Source: Auricularia sp. M13
Lineage: Eukaryota; Basidiomycota; Agaricomycetes; Auriculariales; Auriculariaceae
DNA: 64,000 bases
Assembly: GCA_037042915.1 (NCBI GenBank)
Contig: CM073196.1
Coordinates: 3,906,001-3,970,000, forward strand
Direction of reading: 5' to 3'
The notes beneath the pieces were generated by a model, which had not been told where the DNA came from, ran no database searches, and saw only the letters and a program-made list of their open reading frames with translations. The position numbers were made by a program, and so were the translations under genes. This document shows, piece by piece, positions 10,118 through 20,383 of the stretch. Positions within the stretch are counted from its first letter, which is position 1, and every line of letters starts with the position of its first letter.

Positions 10118-10330
10118 GACGCCAGAGTGCGGAGGTCGGCGTAATGAATCGAGGCTTGCCTTGTGGCAGGAGCTGTGCCAATATGATCACGATGATTTCC
10201 GGAGGTGATGCTCCAGCTAAGCTCTGAGGTTTCTCCTCGGGCAGCGAATTCGTGAAAACATGCTCAGGCTGAATCATACTGTACGGTTGAACGTTGAACG
10301 TTGATAGCAAGCTGCGGACTCGGCAATAAG
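10118..10330 (-). pseudogene. F-box gene relic (N-terminal fragment)
   Basis: The minus strand reads LAGASPPEIIVIILAQLLPQG, clearly related to the F-box of the gene at 7645-8445. Homology covers only the F-box and a short leader. The frame is lost after PRFITPTSALWRLH and there is no downstream C-terminal part. Confidence 0.75.
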
Positions 10331-10459
10331 CGTTGTCACCGACCAGCCGCGACATTCTTCCACTTCAACGTCTGCGGTGTGCCGCTTTTTCTACATCCAA
10401 CGGTTGCAAAAGGATTCATTGCCCGGAAACTCGGCGCAATTGGCGAACTTCGTACGAAG

Positions 10460-12360
10460 ATGGCCTCTATGTCAAGAATTTTCGCTAGCTTGCTGGTCCT
10501 GCGACGATCCCGCAAGTTCGTAACACTTGTCATGCTTGTGTCCATTGCATTATTCTGGGGATACCTGCATCACGCCTCTGGCCCGCGATACAACGCTTTC
10601 CTGCTATTTGCAAAGTCCTTATTACCAGACATGCTGTCCAGGCAATACACGCGCAGTTTCAACCGGCCAGCAGCAAGGTGCGTACGTCTCAAACGAGGCC
10701 AGCATCATTGACTTACTACATGCACAGACCTGCTCGTCTTACGATGTCCGAAAGCCTGTGGGGCATTGACCCAGAGTACGCCGAGAAAGAGCTCCAGAGA
10801 GACATTGAGGAGCACGGCGGCCACGACGACACCATCGACGCGAGGTCTGGAAAGTCCCCGTCCGATACCTTTCGAAACATAGTCGTTGCGCATCCAAGCA
10901 AGGACTATGAAGCGCTAGGCCCGCAGTTCCACGGCACGCATTGCCTCGACCGGTACCCGCTCGACGTGTGTCCATTCCCGGGACTCTGTCTACCTGCCCT
11001 GGACGCGCAGGACAGAGTCTCGCAGAAGCCTTGCGCCGTGTGGGGTGAAGGTCACCCAGCGAGCTTGCAGCGGTACTTGGCTGCCGGAGGGTTGCAGCGC
11101 AATAGCACCTTCCGTGAGGAGCCGTGGGATTGGGACGTCCCTGGCCGATGGATTGGGGATCTCTGGCATCCATGTACGTACAACTTTTTTCTGCGTGAGT
11201 ATAGCACTCTGAGTTGCTTCGCTGAAGACGGCGGTGCATTGCCGCCAAAGCGGGAATACCACTTCTTCACGCCTGAAGAGCTGCATCAATGCTTTCGTGG
11301 AAAGCGGATTGTATTTCAGGGCGACAGCATTGTACGACAAATGGTGCGTCGCTTGCATAGAGATCTGTAGACCGCTGACCTTGCGGAGTAGTTCTCGAGA
11401 CTTGTCCAGTACCTGCGCTTGCAGCCGACGATGTGCGAGAAGGTGTTTAGCTGGAGCACGGCTTCATACCAAGTATTCAAAGACGGCCACGGTGCGCACG
11501 ACTCTCCCGTCCCTTTGCCCATGCTGATAGTTGCTCGCCGCAGATAAATTCAACCCGGATTGCAAAGATCGCAAATGCACGTATCCGGAAGACGCCTTAT
11601 ACACGCTCATGTACGATTGGCACGAGCCTCAAGACGAATTGTGATTCACCGCCCTGCCCATCGCGTCATCGCAGTGCTGACTCTAGACCAGTAAAAACGT
11701 CGCGCGGTTTGTGGAGATGGAAGCAGACGCCGTGGTGCACGCGATCACGTACTGGATCGGCTCGGACGTCGACCTGGTGCAGTCGCGCGAGGCCCTCGAC
11801 AAGCTGTTCAAGGAGGGCAAGTGGAAGGGCCAGTTCTCGTGGCATCTCTCGCCCGAGAAGACTGTCGACTGGTACGACCAGTATGACTGGCGGAATGCGA
11901 ACATGCGCAAGTTCTTCGGCGATTGGAAGTACGTTCCGCCGCCATTCATCGCTGCGCGCGCTCCAGCTGACGCGATGCTGCAGGAGCAAGGGGAGGAAGG
12001 GACTAAACCTCGTTCCGATGGACCGTCTCGTCCGCACGAATAACGGCCGGCGGATTATTCGCGATAGACGGCCGGTAGACAGTGAATATGGTACGTACCG
12101 AAGCTATCTAAGCCCTGAAAATAGCCTCATTGCGGCGTAGACGACGTCCACTTTATGTGCGACTTCATCAACACCGACCTATACAGGCCTATAGAGGTAT
12201 GCAACTTGGTTTCTGTCCCCAGCGTGCAGTGGCTGATGGCTTGTGTTAGCCCGGCTTGCAAAATCTCAAAGCCCCGATGGACTTCGATGCGCGAGACGTT
12301 GTAAATCTTAACGCGATACAAGTCTGGGCCAATTCTATTTGTGATCCTGGCAAGGATTAG
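10460..12360 (+). CDS. PC-esterase / TBL-like acyltransferase, type II membrane protein
   Basis: Eight exons (10460-10677, 10728-11343, 11392-11491, 11544-11640, 11692-11928, 11984-12090, 12141-12196, 12250-12360) join in frame to 513 residues. One N-terminal transmembrane helix (FVTLVMLVSIALFWGYL) suggests a Golgi or ER type II protein. The catalytic block is YHFFTPEELHQCFRGKRIVF then GDSIVRQMFSRL, the GDS motif of the PC-esterase (trichome-birefringence-like) family. The matching C-terminal Asp/His block is DDVHFMCDF. Such enzymes move acetyl or other acyl groups on cell-surface glycans; the glycan here is unknown. All seven introns are 48-55 nt with GT-AG ends. The phase-consistent joins are strong support. 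Confidence 0.85.
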
Positions 12361-12464
12361 AGAGGAGGTACTGTAAATTATTCGTATACGCTTTGTCGAG
12401 CTTGCTATTTTACAATCGTACGGACACGGAGTTCACTTAGGCACCTGTGCGGCGTCGACTCGTC

Positions 12465-12665
12465 CTTCTGATAGAGCATCTCATACTCGAGGGATTTTTT
12501 ACTGTAATCGATCATGAATTTCCATATGGTGTGGTGGGAATTCCCGGAAGCTTGTCCACGCGGAGGCGGAGTTCAGACCGCGTAAGTTCTGAAGTTGACA
12601 GTGAGGCTTGCCGCTCGGAGTAAAACAGTCACATGCGAGAATATTTTGAGTATACTATGCTTCTT
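12465..12665 (+). repeat. Identical 200 bp repeat, arrangement A-B (circularly permuted copy at 37365-37561)
   Basis: Block A (12465-12582) and block B (12584-12665) both recur without visible mismatch at 37 kb on the opposite strand. There the order is B then A when read in the same sense. The shared 200 bp is thus joined head to tail differently in the two places. Confidence 0.85.
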
Positions 12666-12750
12666 AAAGTGTACATTTATTATTTCCCACTGAAAAGGGG
12701 GTGTCACACCAATTTGGGTGTCTCTCACCAGTATAAAGTGTGGGAACATC
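12655..12750 (+). repeat. Repeat C, left part (split by the MULE-like element; continues at 13802-13836)
   Basis: This matches the reverse complement of 24942-25061, starting CTATGCTTCTTAAAGTG and running through GGGGGTGTCACAC. The match resumes on the far side of the inserted element, so 24942-25061 shows the uninterrupted form. Confidence 0.85.
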
Positions 12751-13801
12751 AAGGGTCCCTCGTCGGCAAAATCCGATATCACGAGGCCGGGGGGAGGGGG
12801 GTCCATTTGAGAGCTTACTATAACCGGAATGGAAGCGGCCACTTTCGTGGTTTGTGTCCTTCCTCACCTCCCCTTCTTCTCGGCTCTTCATAGTCTCAAA
12901 GTGCATGTATTGAATGGTCGAAATTTACGAGGGCTTAATTTTTGAGGCAGCGTCCGTGTCTCTGGGGTCGTGCCGGTGTGATCACAGAAGTGGCCACTCA
13001 TTGATGGAACCGCACCAAGCTTTGCAGTTGCTCATGTTCCACTCACATTCGGGCCTTGAAACTTTCCAGGAATGTTTTCACATGCTATACCAAGGTATAT
13101 TTCCGTTCCTAGCTTGCTAGCTTGACATTAAGATGCACAATGCTCGAATGATGTCAGCCATTTTGAGATCAAAACTCATGATATGCGGTTCCAACCGCTC
13201 ATAGACCACAATGCCATTGCTAGTGCATCAGGATGCATGTATCCAAGGTCGAACTACCTTGGGTGAATTTCTCAAGATTTATGAACAAGCACGGCGGGAG
13301 GGAAAGGCGAAAAGTCCGAGTGGCCGCTTCCGTGAGGGGTGGCCGCTTCTATTCCGGTTATAGTATGAGAATTTTTTTAAGGCAAGAATTTTGGTGAAAA
13401 TCTGAGTGAATGCACTTGATCTTGGCTCAGAAATCCTGTTTTTGGGCACTAGACGCAGTCCTCAGGCCATTGCATCATTCATGAGCCATACAAGCCGAGA
13501 AGCACCTGAGGTTGGTGTTTGTGCGAGTGGGTGGTGCTCCGGAAGCATTTAGGCTCAGGATGCAGATTGGTTCCGGCTACTGGTAGTGGTATTAGTAGTA
13601 GTGGTGATGGACCTCTACAGAGCACCAATTGAGCAGTAACATACCATTCTGATGATTTTTCAATGAGAAATTTGCTTCCATATGGCTTTTGGCTTGGGAT
13701 GACTAAGCACCGGAAGCAAATAGGGGGGGGAGGGGGTCCATTTCAGGTCCTTATGAGAATTTTTGGCCCTGCGTTCCGAATTTTTTTTTCGAGGGACCCT
13801 T
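12751..13801. mobile_element. Non-autonomous MULE-like DNA element
   Basis: The ends are perfect 12 bp inverted repeats AAGGGTCCCTCG / CGAGGGACCCTT. Flanks are TGGGAACATC (left) and GGGGAACATC (right), a 9-10 bp target duplication typical of Mutator-like elements. The empty site is present in the related repeat at 24942-25061. The interior has no transposase and contains a second, TA-flanked element (12817-13363) plus G-rich runs repeated at about 12791 and 13723. Confidence 0.65.
12817..13363. mobile_element. MITE with 26 bp TIRs and TA flanks, nested in the MULE-like element
   Basis: Terminal inverted repeats CTATAACCGGAATGGAAGCG / its complement (one mismatch) bound a 0.55 kb AT-rich stretch without coding capacity. 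TA lies on both sides, as expected of Tc1/mariner-type insertion. It probably depends on a transposase encoded elsewhere. Confidence 0.6.
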
Positions 13802-13833
13802 GGGGAACATCACTTTTGACGTTCGGACACACT

Positions 13834-13861
13834 CAGGATAGGATAGGATAGGATAGGATAT
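13834..13861 (+). repeat. (GGATA)n microsatellite
   Basis: Five tandem GGATA units directly at the end of repeat C. Confidence 0.9.
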
Positions 13862-14889
13862 TTACATAAGACGGGGAGGTCCCACTTGGCAACGACCGCT
13901 CTGCGTGTGTCAATAACTTGAACACCGCAGACACCATTGTAGCCACCGCTCGGAAGTCCCACTGCTTCCTTCAAGCGCCGGCCATTGAAGGCAGGCCGTT
14001 GGGTAAAACTCAGCAGTGGATAAAAAACCCTGTGGGACCAAAAAACAACCACTGCGGAGAATGAGCAGCCGTTCTCAGCTAACTCATGTAACTCCCCAAC
14101 TGCCACGCTCTCCGTCTGCAACAGGTTGAACTCTCTACGGCAACCACAACGATGCTATTCATTACGCGCGAGCACCGAGCTCAAGCGGTACGACACATCC
14201 CATACATAGCGAAGTAAGAGGACTGCGAAGAGATCCCAGGATCATCTGCTCTGGCAAGAGCCTCAGTGCATCCTAGTTCTCCGGCCAGTACCTCAACTCA
14301 TTCAGGATAGTCTTCCGCCAGCCTGCTAGCTCGCGGTGGTCCTGCTCAGGCTCTTTGGTTGCAAGCCGGCAATGTCTGCAACGTGTGAGGTCGCCATCGA
14401 TGCAGCATGACGTGAACGCCGGCACAGGAGCCTCTCCTGACGGTCGTCCATGCCGCGATCGTTCGGTCGGCTTGCAAGCCTGAACTTGCACCGTCGCCCT
14501 GGTAGCACGTCGGTGCCGGCGCTAGCACCATCGGCCTGGCAACGCTGCACATATGACTTGGGCTCGACAGCGGCCAGGCAGGAGGGTCCGTTGCCGCTGC
14601 AGTCACTGACCAGCAGCCTGTGAGAACCGCGTACCACGACAGCGTCATGAGTACCAGTCTATCCAGCTCTGGAAAGTGCCGCGCGCGCTCGCGTCCGCTG
14701 CGGCGCTCGTGTCCGTGCCGCTGACTACCGCCATCAAGAACTCCAAGGCTGCACACGGCACCCGCACTAGCCACCGAACCCGGACGCCGCACAGCGCACA
14801 GCGAGTGTCGCGCGCGCTCAAACGTCCGCTTCGAGCACAAGCCGGCGCCGAAGCCCGTTCCTTCTGCGCACTACCCCGCTTGTTCAGCA
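13862..14889. other. Repeat-island DNA, no gene accepted
   Basis: About 1 kb, GC-rich from 14270. The long frames on both strands (for example minus 14346-14840) have arginine- and serine-rich composition without any motif, and overlap one another. I treat them as shadows. Confidence 0.5.
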
Positions 14890-17800
14890 CCCGTGTTCCG
14901 TTGCCGAGAAGGGCAAGGATAAGCCAAAGCGCTGTCCGGTCGGACAATCCAGCTCTTGAGCTCTCTTTTGCTAATTGAGAGCTCATATTGCGCTTCAATA
15001 TATATAAATGCTGTATGTGAAGTGCTGTGGCAGCAGGAGAGCAGGATGGGTCAGGAATGCCAACCGGAGGCAATCCGATCTAATCTTATCAGCAGAGATA
15101 TCAGACAAACCGTGAAGAAGGTTTTTGGTAAATAAATATGCATTTTTGAGCTCGAAATAAACTATTGAATGGTACAAGGGGCTTCCGGGATTCCACTGCT
15201 CGGTGAGATCCTCGATTTGGAGGAGCTCGGCCGTCTCCGAAGACTCGGATGAACATTCGGACTCCGAAAGACCCGCTCAGACTCCCCAGCTCCCTCCCTC
15301 CCTTCAGTGTGAAATTTCTCCAAATTGAAGTAATACTATTTATCCTTAATGTTTCGCAAAAATTTGAGCTATAAGAACATGGGAATTCTGTATTTTATAC
15401 TGCCATCAGCAGTCAATGGGTGGAACAATAGTGGTACCTAACTGTTCTCAGCAGAAGGACAGTGAGAATAATAGCACATATATTGATAAAAAACTGATTA
15501 TATTATGGGATGGAATTGATGGCAGCAACCTTGATGGGTGGATGTGGTGGCGAGCAGCAAACTGCTCATTGTCACGGTGACTGCTATATCACTCTCCGAG
15601 ACGACGCTCGAGGGGTAGGGATGAGTGGGGAGAGGGAGGCGCGGATAAGCGGTATGATAGACCAGACCAAACCTAAGGTACAAGAGGGGGCTCCGGCCCA
15701 AGTATATATACTACAGAAGCAAGGCCAAGGGGGCCTGCGGACCAATTGCGCCACCGACCGGGTGTCACGCGGGCGCCACAGATCAGGCCGAGAGAGACCG
15801 CCAGGGTGTCCTCTGCGAGACAGGAAACCCGGGATATAGAGCCCAACCAAACCAGAAACATCCCGTCGTATTACCCTTCTCCTGGGAAGAGACCAAAATG
15901 CTCGCCGAGCGGAGAGACCACTAGGACGCGCCAACGGAAGGGCTGCGGGGCCAGGCGCAAGGAGTTTGGGGCGCCCAAATGAAGTGCGAGGACCACGGGA
16001 CGGCGAAATGAAACAGCGGGGGAGGAGGGAGCCGACAAAGACCGCAACATAACCCCCCTTCTAGCCGTCCAGTGGCCGAGGTGAGGACGGCCCGAAGAGG
16101 TGCGGGTTAGATTGGGCGTGGAGAGACAGACCATAGCATCGCCGGGCCGAGCTCCATCCACCGCGGGATCAAACTCTAAGCGTCAGATGCCGCGAAGGGC
16201 TCGGCCGTCGCCGTACACGAACCGCGGTACTTCTCCCTCCTCGTCTCCTTGCTTCCTGCCACCGCCCAATATCCCATGACGCCCACTGCCGCCGACGGAC
16301 TGACGGCAAAGCCTCTCGGCAAACTTCGGGACCTCAGGGAGCAGGTGTTTACGCTGCATGCCTCGATCCAGCGCCAGCTGAACTTCGGGCACTACGCCGC
16401 GGACGCGGAGGAAGAGAAGGCGCGGTGCTCGCGTCTTGTAAACAGACCGGGTTTCGCTACGCTTCACCAGTACTTTCTAGTCTTTTCCATTGAGTCAGTA
16501 CCCTCGGTTGCCTTATGACTCAGTATGTTCTCGTGCATGTATAAATAGTTAGGTAGTTAGTTTACTGCAATTCGACCTTTGTTTGCCTTATCTCTACTTT
16601 GGCACATTGCCGGCCGCGTCTGATCCACGCCGCCCCGTCCCTCTCCGTTACCGCCTGCCGCCGGCCATTCGACCTGCCAGGCTCAGACTCCGCGCACCCG
16701 GGCGCCGCGTCTCGCTATTCCGATTGCCTGTTGGCCGCTCAAGGTTGAACCCGCGACCCTCATTCGCGAATACGCACGTTGAACAGCCAGGAAAGACTAA
16801 GACAATGAATACAAGAGTAGGGAGGAGCCGCAGATCAAAAGGGTGGGTGGGTGGAGTATACCCAACACACGAGAGAATAGATATAGAGGTAGAGGTGGAA
16901 TGGGAATAGGGTCTCGAGTGTGTATGATCAAAACCCGAGTGAGAATCACGAAGACGAGGTAGAACCCGAGTTCGTATTCGGAGAGCTAGAGACTACTCGT
17001 GAAGAGTCGTCTACGGGAGGAGGGTGCACGGGAGAGGAGGATTGTGAGACGGGAGTGCGTCTTTTCTTCGTCGCTGCACTGGCGAAGTCTATGACTGCGT
17101 GCGAACGCGACGAACAGAAGTAGCACGGTTCGGATGGAGAAGGCGTGGTAGGAGAAGAGGGAAGATGGTGTGCAATCACGGAAGTCGCGCCTAGGCACCG
17201 AGGGAGGGGGAAAACGGGACTTGAAGCCAACGGAGATGGCAGAGGGTGACTGAGACTTCGATTGCGTACGGACTAGAACGGAGGACGGGTGCGAGTATGA
17301 GAACTGAGCGCCGGAGTGCGCGATACTGAACTACTGGTGAGCCGGATGCTCGTGAGCCACTGTGCTGAGGGAAAACTACCTAACTACCTATCGCGTTTTA
17401 TACAGGAGAATGCCAAGCCAATCAAGACCATATTCCGAGCTGTACCGATAATGCCCATGCGATAGGAAGCGTTCCCGATTGTCACATGCGGACTGCGCGC
17501 GCCTGCGGGTTGCGCAATCCGTTCTCGGGAGCCAATGAGAGGCCGATTCTGTGAGCGTGTGATTCAGAGTTTGCTCCAAAGGAAAGACTACCGATCGTCC
17601 ACAAGTGTGCTGCGGCCTGCCCTGCCGTTTGGATGACGCCATAGACCGTGGGAAAGTGCGCTGCGATCACGATGACGGGATTCCCCTAGTATGGGTTTCG
17701 TGTTCCGCATTTCCCCGGTTTCTCAGGGTGCACATGCTCAGGGACAGTAGAGAGGAAGGATGCCCTAGACCCTGGTCTGGATATGGTCCGAGGTCGCAGC

Positions 17801-19326
17801 TGGTGACGTGTTCGTGAATGCGCAGGTGCCGATATCGATTTTGGGTGAATGAGTCAGGATCGTTCTCAGTTGCTGGTGATCCCTTGGAACCGGGGACAGC
17901 GGCGTCGAGAATATTCCTTCGCAGCCAGGGCGACTGCGCACCTTCGTGGTCGTGGTATCTTTGCCGGAGTAGCACGCGATCGGGTGCGGGGACACTTTTG
18001 GGAGGCGAACGCGGGGTGTTCTCACAGTGTCGGCCGGTCGGGCACATCGCGCAAGAGGGCCCGACCGGATGTTGACATTGACGGCGACGATGGGGACCGT
18101 CCGGACCAGGATGACGTGGTGGACACCGTCGGCTCGTCTGTGGCGCGGTCGCGCACCCGCCGAAGGCTTCGGTCACCGGGGACGGCCACCATGGCCGACC
18201 TCGAGGTCCTGGGCGACCACATTGTCCAGGGGTTCCAACTGTCCGTCTCGGCACTGCGGCGCGACCTTTGCAAATGGATGCAAGAACTCGTTGACGACCG
18301 GCAGGCTTACAAGATGGTGCGCCTTGTGTCGCCAGGCAGGAGCGACCACGATACCGAATCCAACGACGGCTGAGCGATGGAGGACGAGGCAGGGAGGTCG
18401 CCCATTGCCGCGCCGACTACCCCTGGCGTCTCGGGCGTGGAGACGGAGGCGCCGGCTGATTCTGTCGGCGTGCTCGCTGATTTCGGCGCCGACCTGGCCC
18501 TCCTCGGTGTGGTAGTGCCGGGGAGTGCGCGGCCGACACCCAGCTTCGCGTCGATGGGGTGTTGCGAGCATCGTTGCGAGCTGTTGCGAGCTCGCTGTGA
18601 TACCCCCCTATTGTGTGTGAGCAAGGTGCAATGCCACCTCCTCGCAACTGAAGCTACAATTCCGGCTTCTCATGCACTGTCACATTATCAGACATAAATA
18701 ACAGGCTTTTTCTTGACATATATTGCTTTTCAAGTCCTCAGGGGCGCTGATAGTATGCAGTTGAAGTTTCGCCCAGTTTCATACCTCCACTGTGACACCC
18801 AGTAGCACTGATAATATCTGTATGGAGATAAATTATCTTTGGTTTGCCTTTAATACCCTTACAAGTAATTCTCCAGATTGTGAAGGAAGGGAACCAAGTG
18901 CTTGGGGGGGAGGGGGGGGGGCTGGAGAGTCGGGGTGAGCGGGTCTTTCGGAGTCCGAATGTTCATCCGAGTCTTCGGAGACGGCCGAGCTCCTCCAAAT
19001 CGAGGATCTCACCGAGCAGTGGAATCCCGGAAGCCCCTTGTACCATTCAATAGTTTATTTCGAGCTCAAAAATGCATATTTATTTACCAAAAACCTTCTT
19101 CACGGTTTGTCTGATATCTCTGCTGATAAGATTAGATCGGATTGCCTCCGGTTGGCATTCCTGACCCATCCTGCTCTCCTGCTGCCACAGCACTTCACAT
19201 ACAGCATTTATATATATTGAAGCGCAATATGAGCTCTCAATTAGCAAAAGAGAGCTCAAGAGCTGGATTGCCCGACCGGACGGCGCTTTGGCTCATCCTT
19301 GCCCTTCTCGGCAACGGAACCCGTGC
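14890..19326. mobile_element. 4.4 kb element with about 420 bp terminal inverted repeats
   Basis: The left arm (14890-15303) matches the reverse complement of the right arm (18903-19326) at roughly 95 percent by eye. Shared landmarks include the AGAGAGCTCAAGAGCTGG end, TATATAAATGCTGTATGTG, and a final G/C homopolymer tract. The interior (15304-18902) is GC-rich and shows no recognised transposase, reverse transcriptase or integrase. The arms could be true TIRs of a non-autonomous DNA element or two inverted copies of a smaller repeat. Differences between the arms are mostly transitions. Confidence 0.6.
17849..18373 (+). other. Possible ORF inside the long-TIR element
   Basis: The second half of this 174-residue frame looks protein-like: an acidic linker (DVDIDGDDGDRPDQDDVVD), a basic patch, then an amphipathic helix pair around VLGDHIVQGFQLSVSALRRD and CKWMQELVDDRQAYKMV. 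The first half is low-complexity. I recognise no domain. It may be the C-terminal exon of an element-borne or captured gene. Confidence 0.25.
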
Positions 19327-19479
19327 CCGACCCAGACCCTCTGTAACACCCAGCAGTGCACCTCGGTGCCACTCTGTGGCATTGGGTAGGCGTCGGCACG
19401 CTGCTCGCGGTCTTCCTGATTAGGAAGGTAGTGGTAGAAGGTGACGGGATTTGTTGGAGTGTGGACACACTTTGTCAGC

Positions 19480-19550
19480 AGTGCCGACACTCCCATCAGA
19501 GTGCCGACACTCCATCAAGGTGCCGACAGTCCAATCAAAGTGCCGACACT
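19480..19550 (+). repeat. GTGCCGACACTCC minisatellite (left arm)
   Basis: Three to four units of about 19 bp (GTGCCGACACTCCATCAAG and variants). The inverted counterpart is at about 24868-24920. Confidence 0.8.
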
Positions 19551-19794
19551 CTTGCAGCTGGGTGGAACACCAAGTTCCCTCACCTCCCAGAACTGCTTCA
19601 AACACTAAGATATGGTTGGGGAGCATGCTCTGAATGCCTCCTCAGGGTCCAAATTGCCTTCTTTGGAAAAAATAATATTTAATTAAACTAGAAAAATAGC
19701 TTTAAATGCACTCTGAGCATGATTCCCAAGCATACTTGAGTGTTTGGAGCATGTCTAGGAGGTGAGGGAACTTGGTGTTCCACCCACCTGCAAG
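19551..19794. mobile_element. 244 bp MITE in the left palindrome arm
   Basis: TIRs of about 37 bp start CTTGCAGCTGGGTGGAACAC and end with its near-complement (GTGTTCCACCCACCTGCAAG). The right palindrome arm (about 24847-24866) preserves the empty site, joining GCCGACACT directly to GGATGCC when read in the same sense. Confidence 0.65.
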
Positions 19795-20383
19795 AGTGGA
19801 TGCCTTCCCGTACGCTATTCTATCCTCCTTACACTGTACAAATATCATTTTATCCAAAACCGAGTCCTCATCCTATTTTTGAAGGTACTTTCCAACAATT
19901 TACCCCAGCATCCAAAAATTTGCAAGGGATCCAAGCTGCAACACCTGTTATTCAGATCGATGTCACCGGATCCAGATTTGGTGCCGGCAATCCAAACTGG
20001 GCACACCCCAGATCCAAGAATTGCTTCCGGAGGTTCCAAGCCCAATCCAACCCAATTCTAAGTATTTTAAGCTGTCTCATGAAAAATCGAAGTCATTATT
20101 TCATTTATTCAGGGACTGGCAGAGTTGGCCGATTCTCTGGCCCGAAGGTCGGCAGTGTCGGTCGGACCCTCGGAGCAGCTCTATGGCTGAGGATCCGGAG
20201 CCTCCGGACCCTGCCGACCTTCGGGCCCGAGAATCGGCCGACTCTGCCAGGCCCTGAATAAATAAACAATGACTTCGATTTTTCGCATGAGACAGCTTAA
20301 AATACTTAGAATTGGGTTGGATTGGGCTTGGAACCTCCGGAAGCAATTCTTGGATCTGGGGTGTGCCCAGTTTGGATTGCCGG

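Noticed and set aside
14346-14978. Overlapping plus and minus frames of 100-164 residues
   Set aside because: They lack motifs or splice context and mirror each other in GC-rich DNA.
16920-17123. Acidic 67-residue ORF in the long-TIR element
   Set aside because: It is a single short Glu-rich frame with no partner exons and lies in purine-rich DNA; probably composition.
19480-19550. CRISPR-like array
   Set aside because: Units of about 19 bp are contiguous with no spacers, and the genome is eukaryotic. It is a minisatellite in a transposon arm.
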